A DNA stretch of 64,000 nt from Opitutaceae bacterium. GTDB taxonomy: Bacteria; Verrucomicrobiota; Verrucomicrobiia; Opitutales; Opitutaceae. The stretch covers positions 1-64,000 of the forward strand of contig JAUSID010000085.1 of assembly GCA_030648295.1 (NCBI GenBank), given 5' to 3'. The notes beneath the pieces were generated by a model. The model was not told the origin of the DNA and did no database searches. It worked only from the letters and a program-made list of their open reading frames with translations. The translations under genes and the position numbers were made by a program. Shown here in pieces: positions 17,992 through 26,448 of the stretch. Numbering within the stretch: position 1 is the stretch's first letter; every line of letters starts with the position of its first letter.

Positions 17992-18873
17992 CTACACGTC
18001 GCACAGCCGCATCATTTTTTCCAGCGTCGGCAGCGCATCCTTGGTCGGCGTGTATTCATGCGAGACGTACCCTTGGTAGCCGGCCGCGATGATGGCCTGG
18101 CAGATCGCCGGATAATTCAACTCCTGCGTTTCGTCGAATTCGTGGCGGCCGGGGTTTCCCGCGGTGTGAATGTGCGCGATGAACGCGATGTTGTCCTTAA
18201 TCGTGCGGATGATGTCCCCCTCCATGATCTGCATGTGGTAAATGTCGTAGAGCAGCTTCACCCGCGGTGAATTCACGCGCTTGCACATCTCCACGCCCCA
18301 GGCGGTGTGATCGCACATGTAACCGGGATGATTCACTTTGCTGTTCAACAGCTCGGTGCAGAGCGTGACGCCCGCGTCCTCGGCCTGCGCCTTGATCGCG
18401 TTCAGGAACGCCACGCAGTTGTCCATGCCCTGTTCGTCGGAGATGCCGGCGCGGTCGCCCGCCAGCACGATCACGTTCGGCGCCTTGACCTCGGCCGCGG
18501 CCTTGATCGCGGCCCGCATCTTCGTCTCGGTCTCGGCATGATTCTTCCGGTCGTTGATCCCCGCTTTGATCCCGCTGCCGCCGGGAACCATGGTCGGGAT
18601 GAGCCCGTATTTTTTTAGCGCCGGAAATGCTTCGGCCCCGACCAGGTCGATGCCATGGGCGCCGAGCCGGGCCGCCTCGCGACACATGCCATCGATGTCG
18701 AGGTTCACGCCTTTGAACACGCCGCGGCAAACTCCCTGTTTGATTCGGTTTTTCCGCGGCGTGGCGGCCGCGGGCGCGGCGAGACCGGTTGCGCTGATGA
18801 CCGATAATGCGCCGACGGTCCCGAAGGTGGTGATGAAATCACGGCGGCGGAGGGAAGACTGGGTGGTTTTCAT
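17992..18873 (-). CDS. Secreted hydroxypyruvate-isomerase-like TIM-barrel protein
   Basis: The 293 residues begin with a twin-arginine-like signal (SLRRRDFITTFG, then an alanine-rich segment). They continue as an AP-endonuclease-2/Hyi-type TIM barrel. KQGVCRGVF, GIDLVGAEAF, LCTELLN, LLYDIYHMQIMEGD, HIHTAGNPGRHE and YVSHEYTPT are typical metal-binding strands. Such enzymes interconvert hydroxypyruvate and tartronate semialdehyde or epimerise ketoses; the exported versions common in Verrucomicrobia and Planctomycetes have unproven substrates. The start at 18873 is chosen to give the signal; the frame extends to 19146 without it. It is divergent from the secreted aldo/keto reductase and shares a control region with paired palindromes. 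Confidence 0.88.
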   Translation of the reverse strand: MKTTQSSLRRRDFITTFGTVGALSVISATGLAAPAAATPRKNRIKQGVCRGVFKGVNLDIDGMCREAARLGAHGIDLVGAEAFPALKKYGLIPTMVPGGSGIKAGINDRKNHAETETKMRAAIKAAAEVKAPNVIVLAGDRAGISDEQGMDNCVAFLNAIKAQAEDAGVTLCTELLNSKVNHPGYMCDHTAWGVEMCKRVNSPRVKLLYDIYHMQIMEGDIIRTIKDNIAFIAHIHTAGNPGRHEFDETQELNYPAICQAIIAAGYQGYVSHEYTPTKDALPTLEKMMRLCDV

Positions 18874-19101
18874 GGTGGCAACGATGGGCTGGAGGGCGGA
18901 TGTCCGCGCGGGCGTCATACCCGCGAGAGCAGAGGCAATCTTGCCCGCCCCCGCCATGACGGCGAGTCCCGGCCTTGCTCGGATTTTGCGGAACTTGACG
19001 CACGGTTTGCGCGCAGATGGCCAGCGGCCGTGACGATTGGCTGAAAGGTGAAACGAGTCGCGCACTGCCGCCCGCGCCCGCGTCAGCTCCCGCCCGAGGG
19101 A

Positions 19102-19124
19102 AATGTCATCCATTAGATGACATT
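19102..19124. promoter_or_regulatory. Palindromic operator candidate, site 1
   Basis: Arms AATGTCATC and GATGACATT flank CATTA. The arms are perfectly complementary and the spacer has one asymmetric base. A second copy is centred 37 bases downstream. Both sit in the 378-base divergent region between the TIM-barrel isomerase and the aldo/keto reductase, closer to the latter. The same core recurs as a pair at 59377-59454, upstream of a sulfatase. Confidence 0.7.
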
Positions 19125-19138
19125 CGGGCGAGGGAGCG

Positions 19139-19161
19139 TTTGTCATCTATTAGATGACAAA
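19139..19161. promoter_or_regulatory. Palindromic operator candidate, site 2
   Basis: Arms TTTGTCATC and GATGACAAA flank TATTA, giving a perfect 23-base palindrome centred at 19150. It lies 90 bases upstream of the reductase start codon. The length, dyad symmetry and AT centre are what a dimeric helix-turn-helix regulator (for example GntR or MarR type) would need. The regulator is not in this window. Confidence 0.75.
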
Positions 19162-19251
19162 GGATACAGCGGCGTTTCGCGCGTGGCGGGGCGCCGTGAA
19201 ACGCGGCCGGTCGAGGGTTGCACCGCCGCGGCGGAAGCGTAACCTCGCGCC

Positions 19252-20259
19252 ATGAAACGGCGCGATTTTATTGCGACACTCGCCGCCTCAGGCGCGGCGA
19301 TGATGACGGCGGCAGAGGAAAACACGGCAACGCGGGACGCGCTCGGCGTTGTGCTGCCGAAGCGGCGGCTCGGCCGCACCGCCGAGTTTGTCACCATGCT
19401 CGGCGTCGGCGGCTACCATGTGGGCTGGACGACGGAAAGGGATGCCCAGGCCGTGATCGAGGCGGCGCTTGCCGGTGGTGTCCGCTTTTTCGATACGGCG
19501 GAATCGTACCAGAAGGGCGAGAGCGAAACGCGCTACGGAAGGTTCCTCGTGCCGAAATACCGGTCGCACGTGTTCCTGATGACCAAGTCGACCGCGAAGA
19601 CCGCGGCCGAGCTGCGCCGGCACCTCGACGACTCGTTGCGACGGTTGAAGACCGATCATGTCGACCTGTGGCAGGTGCACAGCCTGGCCAGCCCGCAGGA
19701 CGTCGACGACCGCCTCGCCAATGGCATCCTCGATGTGCTGGCGGAAGCGAAGGCGAGCCGGAAGGTGCGTTTTGTAGGGTTCACCGGTCACAGCAACCCC
19801 GAGGCGCATCTGCGAATGCTGGAGCGGACCAAGGACAGCCAGCCGTTCGACACCTGCCAGATGCCGGTAAACGTGCTCGATCCGAGCTACCACAGCTTCA
19901 CCGTCCGCGTGTTGCCGGAGTTGCAGAAGCGGAACATCGCATTGCTCGCGATGAAGACGCTCGCGGATGGCCGGTTTTTCGGTCTGAAGCGGGTGAACGA
20001 CCGCGTCGTCTGGCAGACTGAGAAGCCGCTCGTGCCCGGCCGGATCAGTGTGGCGGAAGCGCTGCGGTTTGCCTGGTCGCTGCCGATCAGTGTCCTGATT
20101 TCGGGCAACGAAAACGCCTCGATGATCGAGGAGAAGATTGCGCTCGCGAAATCGTTCACGACCCTGAGCGCGGCCGACCGCGGTCGGTTGGTGGCAAAGG
20201 TGGCGGACTTGGCGGATGGCAAAATCGAATATTTCAAGCGACCGGTGAAAGCAGGCTGA
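19252..20259 (+). CDS. Secreted aldo/keto reductase
   Basis: This 335-residue aldo/keto reductase has a twin-arginine-like start (MKRRDFIATLAASGAAM), unlike the cytosolic paralogue at 14492-15514. The tetrad appears as Asp and Tyr in RFFDTAESYQKG, Lys in FLMTKSTAK and His in DLWQVHSLAS. Export of an NADP-type fold through Tat parallels the exported Gfo/Idh proteins here and suggests periplasmic sugar redox with a bound cofactor. Two palindromes sit directly upstream, so expression is probably controlled by a specific regulator shared with the sulfatase at 59553. Confidence 0.9.
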   Translation: MKRRDFIATLAASGAAMMTAAEENTATRDALGVVLPKRRLGRTAEFVTMLGVGGYHVGWTTERDAQAVIEAALAGGVRFFDTAESYQKGESETRYGRFLVPKYRSHVFLMTKSTAKTAAELRRHLDDSLRRLKTDHVDLWQVHSLASPQDVDDRLANGILDVLAEAKASRKVRFVGFTGHSNPEAHLRMLERTKDSQPFDTCQMPVNVLDPSYHSFTVRVLPELQKRNIALLAMKTLADGRFFGLKRVNDRVVWQTEKPLVPGRISVAEALRFAWSLPISVLISGNENASMIEEKIALAKSFTTLSAADRGRLVAKVADLADGKIEYFKRPVKAG

Positions 20260-20272
20260 TGAGACGGCTCGG

Positions 20273-20334
20273 CTGGGAGCGCGACCGCCCCCGGTCGCAA
20301 TTCCTTAAGCGACCGGGGGCGGTCGCACTCCCAG
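20273..20334. terminator. Strong hairpin after the aldo/keto reductase
   Basis: Arms at 20273-20298 and 20309-20334 pair over 26 bases with one mismatch around the loop AATTCCTTAA. It starts 13 bases after the reductase stop codon, which fits a transcription end. The outer arm (CTGGGAG) is shared with the window-wide GGGAGCGCGG repeat family and the core (GACCGGGGGCGGTCGC) recurs near 49770. Confidence 0.6.
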
Positions 20335-20439
20335 GAAAGTCGTAGCAACCGAGGTGACGAGGCGGGATAGCTCGGTTCACCATCCGGTAAATGGAGCCGC
20401 TGCGCCCCTCGCGGCTAACCCGGACACTTCACCGGCTGA

Positions 20440-20679
20440 ATGAAAACCCCCTTTTAGTCACAGAGCGCACAGAGCTCCGACACAGAGTTTACCCGCCTAT
20501 GGCGGCGCCGAAGGCGACCAGGGTTCACAGAGGAAAACCCTTCGATCCAATTTGGAATGCCTGCCCATTCGCATCAGGCGCGTCCAAACACGTTGTGCCT
20601 CCTGCTGCCTCTGTGTCCGAGCTCTGTGTCCTCTGTGACCCAGGCCTTGGTTCGTCTGGCTATGAAATAACCGGGCTAA
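20440..20679. repeat. Dispersed hairpin repeat, copy 2, carrying an insert
   Basis: This is the same element as at 1-205, with the same imperfect inverted arms, but it is about 35 bases longer. The extra bases are the 36-nt double-hairpin element at 20488-20523, placed immediately after the left arm. Outside the insert the two copies differ at only a few positions by eye. Confidence 0.75.
20488..20523. mobile_element. 36-nt double-hairpin insert, copy 1
   Basis: The insert starts TTTACCCGCC and ends GACCAGGG. It contains two small back-to-back stems: CCGCC with GGCGG around TAT, then CGCC with GGCG around GAA. Comparison with the intact repeat at 1-205 shows it interrupts CACAGAGTT and TCACAGAGG, with TT present on both sides. 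The other copy at 63697-63732 differs at one base and interrupts an unrelated palindrome. Confidence 0.6.
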
Positions 20680-20790
20680 GTGTGCAAAGTCCGGTCTCTT
20701 CGCGGCGCTGGACAAGATATGATGAGCAATGCGCGTTGAACGGTCCTCGCCGGGGGAGGAGCATCCGGCCCGGAGTAAATCCTTTCGCCC

Positions 20791-22140
20791 ATGAAACCTC
20801 CCCCTTCGCTCACCCGCCGTCAATTCGTCGCGCAATCGGCCGGAGCGGCCGCCGCGTTCACGCTCCTCTCGCCCGCCCGGAGCCACGCCGCGTCGCCGGC
20901 GAACAAGATCGTCGTGGGCGTGATGGGGCTCGGCGGCCGCGGCTCCTACCTGGCGCACGCCTTTGCCAACCGGCCGGACACCGACGTCGCCTATATCTGT
21001 GATGTTGATACGCGGAAATTCTCCCGGACGCGCGATGCCGTCGAGGAGGCGCAGGGCAAGGCCCCGAAGCAGGTGCAGGACTTCCGGCGGATACTCGAGG
21101 ACAAGAGCGTCGATGTCCTGATCAACGCCACGCCCGACCACTGGCACGCACCCGCGAGCATCATGGCCTGCCAGGCGGGCAAGGACGTGTATGTGGAAAA
21201 GCCGATGACCCACAACGCGTGGGAAGGGCGCAAGATGATCGAGGCGGCGCACAAGTACAAACGCATCGTGCAGGTCGGCATGCAGTCGCGGAGCGCGGGG
21301 TATCTGGCCGAGGCGGCGGCCCACATCCGGTCGGGCAAGCTCGGCGACGTTTATCTCGTGCGGGTGTTCAACATGATGCAGCACTCGATGCGGAAGGCCG
21401 GCCCGGCCGAGCCGCCGCCGGTGCCCGCGGGTTACGACCACGACCTCTGGTGCGGGCCGGCGCCGCTGCTGCCCTACGACCCGTCGCGGCGCTGGCTCGA
21501 CCGCTGGGAATACAGCTGCGGCGCGATTGCCGGCGATGCCGTGCATCAATTGGACCTGGCGCGATTCCTGATCGGCGATATGCCGTTTCCCGGCACGGTG
21601 GTCCACGCCGGCGGCGTCAACGCGCTGACGGATGGTCGCGATGTTCCGGATACACAGCTGGTGACCTACGAGTACGGCAAGCTCACCCTGTTGTTCGAGG
21701 CGGCGTTGTGGACGCCCTATATGATGAAGACGCCGCCCACGCGGCGCGACAAGGGCCAGATGCCGAACTGGCCCTTCAACGCCACGCGCATCGAGGTGCT
21801 GGGTACGAAGGGGTTCATGTATTTCGGCCGGCATGGCGACGGCTGGCAGGTGTTCAACGACAAGGCCGAGTCGGTGATCGGAGTGCCCGGCCGCCAGGCG
21901 GACAAGGAGCACCAGGATAATTTCCTCGCGTGCGTGCGCAGCCGGAAGGAGCCGGTGGCGAACGTGACGCAGGGACACTACTCCGCGATGCTGTCGCACC
22001 TGGCCAACATCTCGTACCGCGCGGGTAACAAGAAGCTGACGTTCGATCCCGTGACCGAGACGTTCAAAGGCACGCCCGAGGCGAACCAGTTCCTGCGTCG
22101 CACGTATCGCGCGCCGTGGGGAATTCCCGACGCGGTATGA
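20791..22140 (+). CDS. Secreted Gfo/Idh/MocA-family oxidoreductase
   Basis: This 449-residue protein has a Tat signal (TRRQFVA at 8-14). The dinucleotide fold starts at VVGVMGLGGRGS (about 41). The substrate-site motif VYVEKPMT has E136, K137 and P138, and AVHQLDLARFLI supplies the Asp/His helix. The C-terminal half contains LTLLFEAALWTPY and a late conserved FLACVRSRKEPV. It is coupled by ATGA overlap to the formylglycine-enzyme-like gene, so the two products are probably made in equal amounts. Likely role: oxidation or rearrangement of a sugar in the periplasm. Confidence 0.93.
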   Translation: MKPPPSLTRRQFVAQSAGAAAAFTLLSPARSHAASPANKIVVGVMGLGGRGSYLAHAFANRPDTDVAYICDVDTRKFSRTRDAVEEAQGKAPKQVQDFRRILEDKSVDVLINATPDHWHAPASIMACQAGKDVYVEKPMTHNAWEGRKMIEAAHKYKRIVQVGMQSRSAGYLAEAAAHIRSGKLGDVYLVRVFNMMQHSMRKAGPAEPPPVPAGYDHDLWCGPAPLLPYDPSRRWLDRWEYSCGAIAGDAVHQLDLARFLIGDMPFPGTVVHAGGVNALTDGRDVPDTQLVTYEYGKLTLLFEAALWTPYMMKTPPTRRDKGQMPNWPFNATRIEVLGTKGFMYFGRHGDGWQVFNDKAESVIGVPGRQADKEHQDNFLACVRSRKEPVANVTQGHYSAMLSHLANISYRAGNKKLTFDPVTETFKGTPEANQFLRRTYRAPWGIPDAV

Positions 22141-23300
22141 GACGGGGCGGGGGGGCACGCCGGTGCGCGACCGCGACCGCGGGTATCGCGATCGCTGTGT
22201 GCTCCGCCTTTCTGACCCTGCCGGCGGCGCGGGCGCAGTGGCTGCCGGTGCGCGATGTGAGCGTCGACTCCGGTACGACCGAGGTGGCGGGACAATTTCT
22301 CGCCATCGATTACCAACTCGACGTGGCCGATCTCTCGGCGCTGTCGCCGGCGTATGTATTTGTACGCTGCAGCCTGGACGGGGGCGCCCATTGGGCCTTG
22401 GTCCCGGCGCACCAGCTGCGCGGCGACGGACATGACCTCGTCACGTCCGGCGGCCGGAAGACGATCATGTGGTGGGGCAGCGAACAACTCGGGCTGATGG
22501 GCGAGCAGGTGGAACTCAAGGTCAGCGTGCGGGCGATTCGGATGGTCCGGGTTGCGGGCGGTTCGTTCGTGGCGAAATTCATTCCGGGAGGTGGCTTCGA
22601 CGACTCGAAGAGCCGGCTCGAGACGGAGACGCTGCCCACTTTCCACCTCGCCCGCTGCGAGACAACGATCGCGATGTATGCCGATTACCTGAACGAGACC
22701 GGCCGGAATGGGCGCGGCTGGAACCGGCTGATGGCAAATCCGGAGCGTTGCGGCATTCAGCGCGAGGAGAACGATCGCTACACCGTCTCGGCCGGCCGGG
22801 AAAATCATCCCATCAACTACGTGTCGTGGTACGAGGCGCAGGCGTTTCTCCATTGGTGCGGGTTGCGGCTGCCAACCGAGCGCGAGTGGCAGAAATCCTT
22901 TCGCGGCGGGCTTTTCCTGGACGGCGACGAAACGAAACGGCTCCAAAACCCGAAACCCGAGCGGAAATACCCGTGGGGCGATGAATCGCCGGAGGCGGGC
23001 GGATTCTGGCGGTGCAATTGCGACGTGGCCGACCGGAACCGCGCCCCGCAGCTGTCGCCGGTGGGAAGCTACACGCGGTTCAACAGCCCGTACGGCGCGA
23101 GTGATCTCTCGGGCAACGTCGCCGAATGGACGCTCGATTCGTACGCGACGTCGTATCACGCCGGGTTGGACGGCTACCGGATGGTGCGCGGCGGCTCGTA
23201 TATGGATCCGGCCGCCGGCTGCGATGCGCTCGCCGGCGCCTCGCAGCTGCCCGTCAAGCGCGCGAGCATCGTCGGGTTTCGGGGGATGCGACCGAATTAG
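22137..23300 (+). CDS. SUMF1/FGE-like secreted protein without the catalytic Cys motif
   Basis: The 387 residues start at the ATG that overlaps the previous stop (ATGA). A signal peptide is followed by a beta-rich N-terminal domain of about 100 residues. The formylglycine-enzyme-like fold then runs from VRVAGGSFVAKF to GFRGMRPN. Fold landmarks are GLRLPTEREWQKSF, YPWGDE, ASDLSGNVAEWTLDS and MVRGGSYMD. In true formylglycine-generating enzymes, GGSY is followed by a Cys pair in a CxxxYCxRYR context; here the text is PAAGCDALAGASQLPVKRA. It is therefore unlikely to activate the many sulfatases nearby and more likely serves as a binding or other SUMF1-fold enzyme. Confidence 0.85.
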   Translation: MRRGGGARRCATATAGIAIAVCSAFLTLPAARAQWLPVRDVSVDSGTTEVAGQFLAIDYQLDVADLSALSPAYVFVRCSLDGGAHWALVPAHQLRGDGHDLVTSGGRKTIMWWGSEQLGLMGEQVELKVSVRAIRMVRVAGGSFVAKFIPGGGFDDSKSRLETETLPTFHLARCETTIAMYADYLNETGRNGRGWNRLMANPERCGIQREENDRYTVSAGRENHPINYVSWYEAQAFLHWCGLRLPTEREWQKSFRGGLFLDGDETKRLQNPKPERKYPWGDESPEAGGFWRCNCDVADRNRAPQLSPVGSYTRFNSPYGASDLSGNVAEWTLDSYATSYHAGLDGYRMVRGGSYMDPAAGCDALAGASQLPVKRASIVGFRGMRPN

Positions 23301-23352
23301 AATGCGTTGGTACGTTGAGCACGCATTTTGTCGATCGGAACGAATAGGAGTT

Positions 23353-23425
23353 GTAGGGCGTCTGCTTGCAGACGCATGGTGCAAATCCGAATTCATTACG
23401 CGGCGTCCGCAAGCGGACGCCCTAC
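23353..23425. repeat. Inverted repeat hairpin
   Basis: GTAGGGCGTCTGCTTGCAGA at the left pairs imperfectly with the right arm ending GCGGACGCCCTAC, and each arm also contains a small hairpin of its own. It lies 52 bases after the FGE-like gene and may terminate that transcript. Confidence 0.5.
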
Positions 23426-23508
23426 AAAACGGGAATCGGTTGCGGCCGGCCGCGCGGGAAATTCGTGGTCAACGTCCGATGAACTGATTCAGCTATCGTT
23501 TGCCCCTC

Positions 23509-24696
23509 ATGAAGACCGACCCTTTCTCGTCTCGTCCGGACAACATGCCCCGCCGTGCGTTCGCGCGGGCGGTCGCCGCCGGTGTGCTCGGCGCGGCCGT
23601 CGGCCGGCCGGCGTCGGCCGCCGCGCCTGCCGCGACCCGGCCGCAGCGCAAGAACATGCTCCACCATGTCGGCGGCGATTATCACTGCACGATGGGCGAG
23701 CATTGGACGTCGAAACAGAATTTTGAATACCACCAGCGGTTTGGCGTCCGCCACCTCACCGCCAACACGAGCCGAATCGATGGCGGCAGCGGCGGGGGGA
23801 GCGGAAAGAAATCGGCCGCCAGCGGCAGCGGCGATTGGGATTTCGACACGATGAAACGCTGGCGCGATCTGTGCGATCGCGGCGGGATGATTTGGGAGGC
23901 GATCCGGATGGAACCGAACTACATCTACCTGCGGCCGGGCGACGAGCGGGAGCGAAAGCTCGCCTCCATCGCCGGCAACATCGAGAAGGCGGGGAAGGTC
24001 GGCGTGAAGATCATCACCATGCACTGGACGGTGATTCCGATCCGCCGCAACGGTCGCACGCCCGGTCGCGGCGGCTCGAGTTACCATTCGTTCAAGCTCG
24101 AGGATGACTGGCGCTCGCTGCCGGTCGGGCCGCGCGGCGTCGTGTCCGAAGCCGATTACTGGGAGCGCATCGCCCACTTCTTGAAAACCGTGATTCCGGT
24201 GTGCGCGCAGCACGATGTGCGGATGGCCGTCCACCCGTATGATCCGCCGGGCCTGCCGCGTGGTTACCAGGGCACGGAAAACTGGGACGGTGCGCCGGCC
24301 ACCGTGCTCGAGTCGCTCCAGCGGTACGAGGCGATCGTCGACAGCCCCTATAACGGAATCCAGCTCTGCCTCGGCACGTGCATGGAGGGTTTGAAGAATC
24401 CGCGCGCCGAACTGCTCCCGGTTGTCCGCTACTTCGGTTCGAAGGGAAAAATCCACCAGGTGCACATGCGAAACATCCGCGGCGGGCTGCACCATTTCCA
24501 GGAGGTTTACATCGACGAGGGCGAGGCGAACTTCATCGAGGTCGTGCGTGCGCTTCGCGACACCGGATACGCGGGATCGTATTGTCCGGATCACATGCCG
24601 ACGCATCCGGACGATCCCAAGGGTTACCAGGGATTCGCCCACGCGTTCGGCTACATCCGCGGGTTAATCGACGCGGCGAACGCCGAAGTGGCGTAG
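23509..24696 (+). CDS. Secreted mannonate-dehydratase-like TIM-barrel enzyme
   Basis: The 395 residues open with an arginine-containing signal (MPRRAFARAVAAGVLGAAV), probably Tat. The rest resembles UxuA. IWEAIRMEPNYIY, MHWTVIPIRR, MAVHPYDPPGLPRG, QLCLGTCMEG, IHQVHMRNIRGG and YCPDHMPTHPDD are the metal-ligand and substrate strands of mannonate dehydratase, which removes water from D-mannonate. Cytosolic UxuA lacks a signal, so this exported homologue may act on another sugar acid. The start at 23509 is preferred because the signal begins there; 23500 is also in frame. A sulfatase follows 135 bases later. Confidence 0.82.
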   Translation: MKTDPFSSRPDNMPRRAFARAVAAGVLGAAVGRPASAAAPAATRPQRKNMLHHVGGDYHCTMGEHWTSKQNFEYHQRFGVRHLTANTSRIDGGSGGGSGKKSAASGSGDWDFDTMKRWRDLCDRGGMIWEAIRMEPNYIYLRPGDERERKLASIAGNIEKAGKVGVKIITMHWTVIPIRRNGRTPGRGGSSYHSFKLEDDWRSLPVGPRGVVSEADYWERIAHFLKTVIPVCAQHDVRMAVHPYDPPGLPRGYQGTENWDGAPATVLESLQRYEAIVDSPYNGIQLCLGTCMEGLKNPRAELLPVVRYFGSKGKIHQVHMRNIRGGLHHFQEVYIDEGEANFIEVVRALRDTGYAGSYCPDHMPTHPDDPKGYQGFAHAFGYIRGLIDAANAEVA

Positions 24697-24831
24697 CCGG
24701 GAAATTTCACCCCGCGGTTTGAGCCGCAACCAAAGGGTATCCAACTCGGAACAAGGTTTCCAATCCCGCTCGAAGTCCGACCGAATCATTGACCATTCCC
24801 GCCGGGCGATGAAGCTGGCCTCCGTTCTTCC

Positions 24832-26448
24832 ATGAAACTCCTGTCCCCATTGTTCATTGCGGCGGCGCTGTCCGCCGGCGCCGCATTCGGTGCCGCCCCG
24901 GCGACATCCACCCGGCCGAACATCCTGTTCATCTTCTCCGACGACCACGCCCAGCATGCGATCTCGGCCTACGGATCGAAGGTGAACCAGACGCCGAACA
25001 TCGATCGACTCGCGGCGGCTGGCGCGCGCTTCACGAATTCCTTTGTCACAAATTCCATCTGCACGCCGAGCCGGGCGACGCTGCTGACCGGCCAGTATTC
25101 CCATTTGAATGACGTCCCCGTGTTCAACCGGTTCGATGGCTCGCGCGATAACGTCGCGAAACGCCTCCAGGCGGCCGGATATCACACGGGCATGATTGGG
25201 AAGTGGCATCTCGGGTCGGATCCGACCGGTTTCGATCGCTGGATCGTGCTGCCGGGTCAGGGGCAGTATTGGGACCCGGTATTCCTCGTTCCCGGGCGCA
25301 AGCTCACGATCAAGGGCCACTGCACGGACGTCACGACGGACCTTGGCATCGAGTGGTTGAATACCCGGCCGAAGGACAAGCCGTTTTTCCTGATGCTGCA
25401 TCAAAAGGCGCCGCACCGCTCGTGGGAGCCGGACGAGCGGAACAAGGCGCGATTCAAGGACAAGGTATTCCCCGAGCCCGCCACGATGCGCGACGACTAC
25501 GCCACGCGGCCGGCGGCGCTGCCCGCCAACCAGCAGACGGTCGCGCGCGATCTCACGCGGCGGGATCTCAAGCTCGAGCCGCCAGCCGATCTCGCCGGCC
25601 CCGCCCGCAACCAGTGGCTCGGCGTCAAGCCGATGGAACTCGAGGTCACGCAGCCCGATGGCACGAAGAAGACGCTCCGCGGCGATGAGTTCGTGCGCTG
25701 GAAATACCAGCGTTACATGCAGGACTACCTTGCCTGCGTGCAGGGCGTCGACGACAGCGTCGGCAAGGTCCTGGATTACCTGGAGCGTACGGGGCTGGCG
25801 AAGAACACCATCGTGTTCTACTGCGCTGACAACGGCTGGTACCTCGGCGATCTCGGGCTGTACGACAAGCGCTTCATGTATGAGCCGGGCCTGAAAGTTC
25901 CGCTTATTGCGCGGGGTCCGGGAATCAAAGCCGGCAGTTTGCCGGCGCAATTCGTGGTCAACATCGATCTGGCGCCAACGTTTATCGATCTCGCGGGGGC
26001 GACCATTCCCGCCTCGATGCAGGGCCGCTCGCTCGTGCCGCTGCTGCACGGGCAATCACCGCGCGACTGGCGCACCTCGATCTACTACCGCTATTACCAC
26101 GATCCCGGCCACCACAACACCGCCGCCCACTACGGGGTGCGCACGGCGACGCACAAGCTGATCCATTATTGGAAGAAGGACGCGTATGAGATGTTCGATC
26201 TGCGGAAGGATCCAACCGAGCAGCACAATCTCCTTTTCGACGCCGCCGAGGCGCGGAAGCCGGAGGTCGCGGCGAAGTTCGCGGAACTGAAGGCCGGGAT
26301 CGCCCGGTGGCAGCAGGAGTACAAGGACGACGGCCGGTATGCCGATCCGGCGACCTGGCCCAAGGGAAGTGCCGATGGTCCGTTCCCGCAGCCGTCGATC
26401 GGAACGAAGACGGTGGCCGAAGCCGTTGCCGCGACGGTTGGGCGCTAG
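24832..26448 (+). CDS. Sulfatase, family S1 (secreted)
   Basis: This 538-residue enzyme has a signal peptide over about 1-21. The metal site is IFSDDHAQHAISAYG, and the formylglycine Cys is C77 in SICTPSRATLLTG. KWHLGS, HQKAPHRSWEPD and CADNGWYLGDLGLYDKRFMYE follow. The form with SDDHAQHA, a long insertion of about 80 residues before the second metal site, and FMYEPGLKVPLI resembles sulfatases related to N-acetylglucosamine-6-sulfatase and heparan or mucin enzymes, but the substrate is not proven. It lies downstream of the sugar-acid enzyme on the same strand. Confidence 0.95.
   Translation: MKLLSPLFIAAALSAGAAFGAAPATSTRPNILFIFSDDHAQHAISAYGSKVNQTPNIDRLAAAGARFTNSFVTNSICTPSRATLLTGQYSHLNDVPVFNRFDGSRDNVAKRLQAAGYHTGMIGKWHLGSDPTGFDRWIVLPGQGQYWDPVFLVPGRKLTIKGHCTDVTTDLGIEWLNTRPKDKPFFLMLHQKAPHRSWEPDERNKARFKDKVFPEPATMRDDYATRPAALPANQQTVARDLTRRDLKLEPPADLAGPARNQWLGVKPMELEVTQPDGTKKTLRGDEFVRWKYQRYMQDYLACVQGVDDSVGKVLDYLERTGLAKNTIVFYCADNGWYLGDLGLYDKRFMYEPGLKVPLIARGPGIKAGSLPAQFVVNIDLAPTFIDLAGATIPASMQGRSLVPLLHGQSPRDWRTSIYYRYYHDPGHHNTAAHYGVRTATHKLIHYWKKDAYEMFDLRKDPTEQHNLLFDAAEARKPEVAAKFAELKAGIARWQQEYKDDGRYADPATWPKGSADGPFPQPSIGTKTVAEAVAATVGR

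Larger units (their letters stand above)
18874..19251. promoter_or_regulatory. Divergent control region, isomerase and aldo/keto reductase
   Basis: The gap separates two divergently transcribed genes for secreted enzymes. It contains the two palindromes listed separately and otherwise GC-rich sequence with no hairpin repeats, unlike most gaps in this window. No convincing sigma-70 hexamers were seen. The palindromes lie 90-150 bases before the reductase and about 230-290 before the isomerase. Confidence 0.55.
20260..20790. repeat. Intergenic region rich in repeats
   Basis: The 531-base gap holds, in order, the hairpin at 20273-20334, a GTAGCAACCGAGG half repeat, a GGTTCACCATCCGGTAAATGG element also present at 40561-40580, the second copy of the dispersed hairpin repeat, and about 100 bases before the next start codon. 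No gene is supported. A promoter for the Gfo/Idh operon should be in 20680-20790, but no clear boxes were seen. Confidence 0.6.

Noticed and set aside
22137-23300. Calling this the formylglycine-generating enzyme for the local sulfatases
   Set aside because: The catalytic Cys context of true FGE is absent, so the local sulfatases need another activator.
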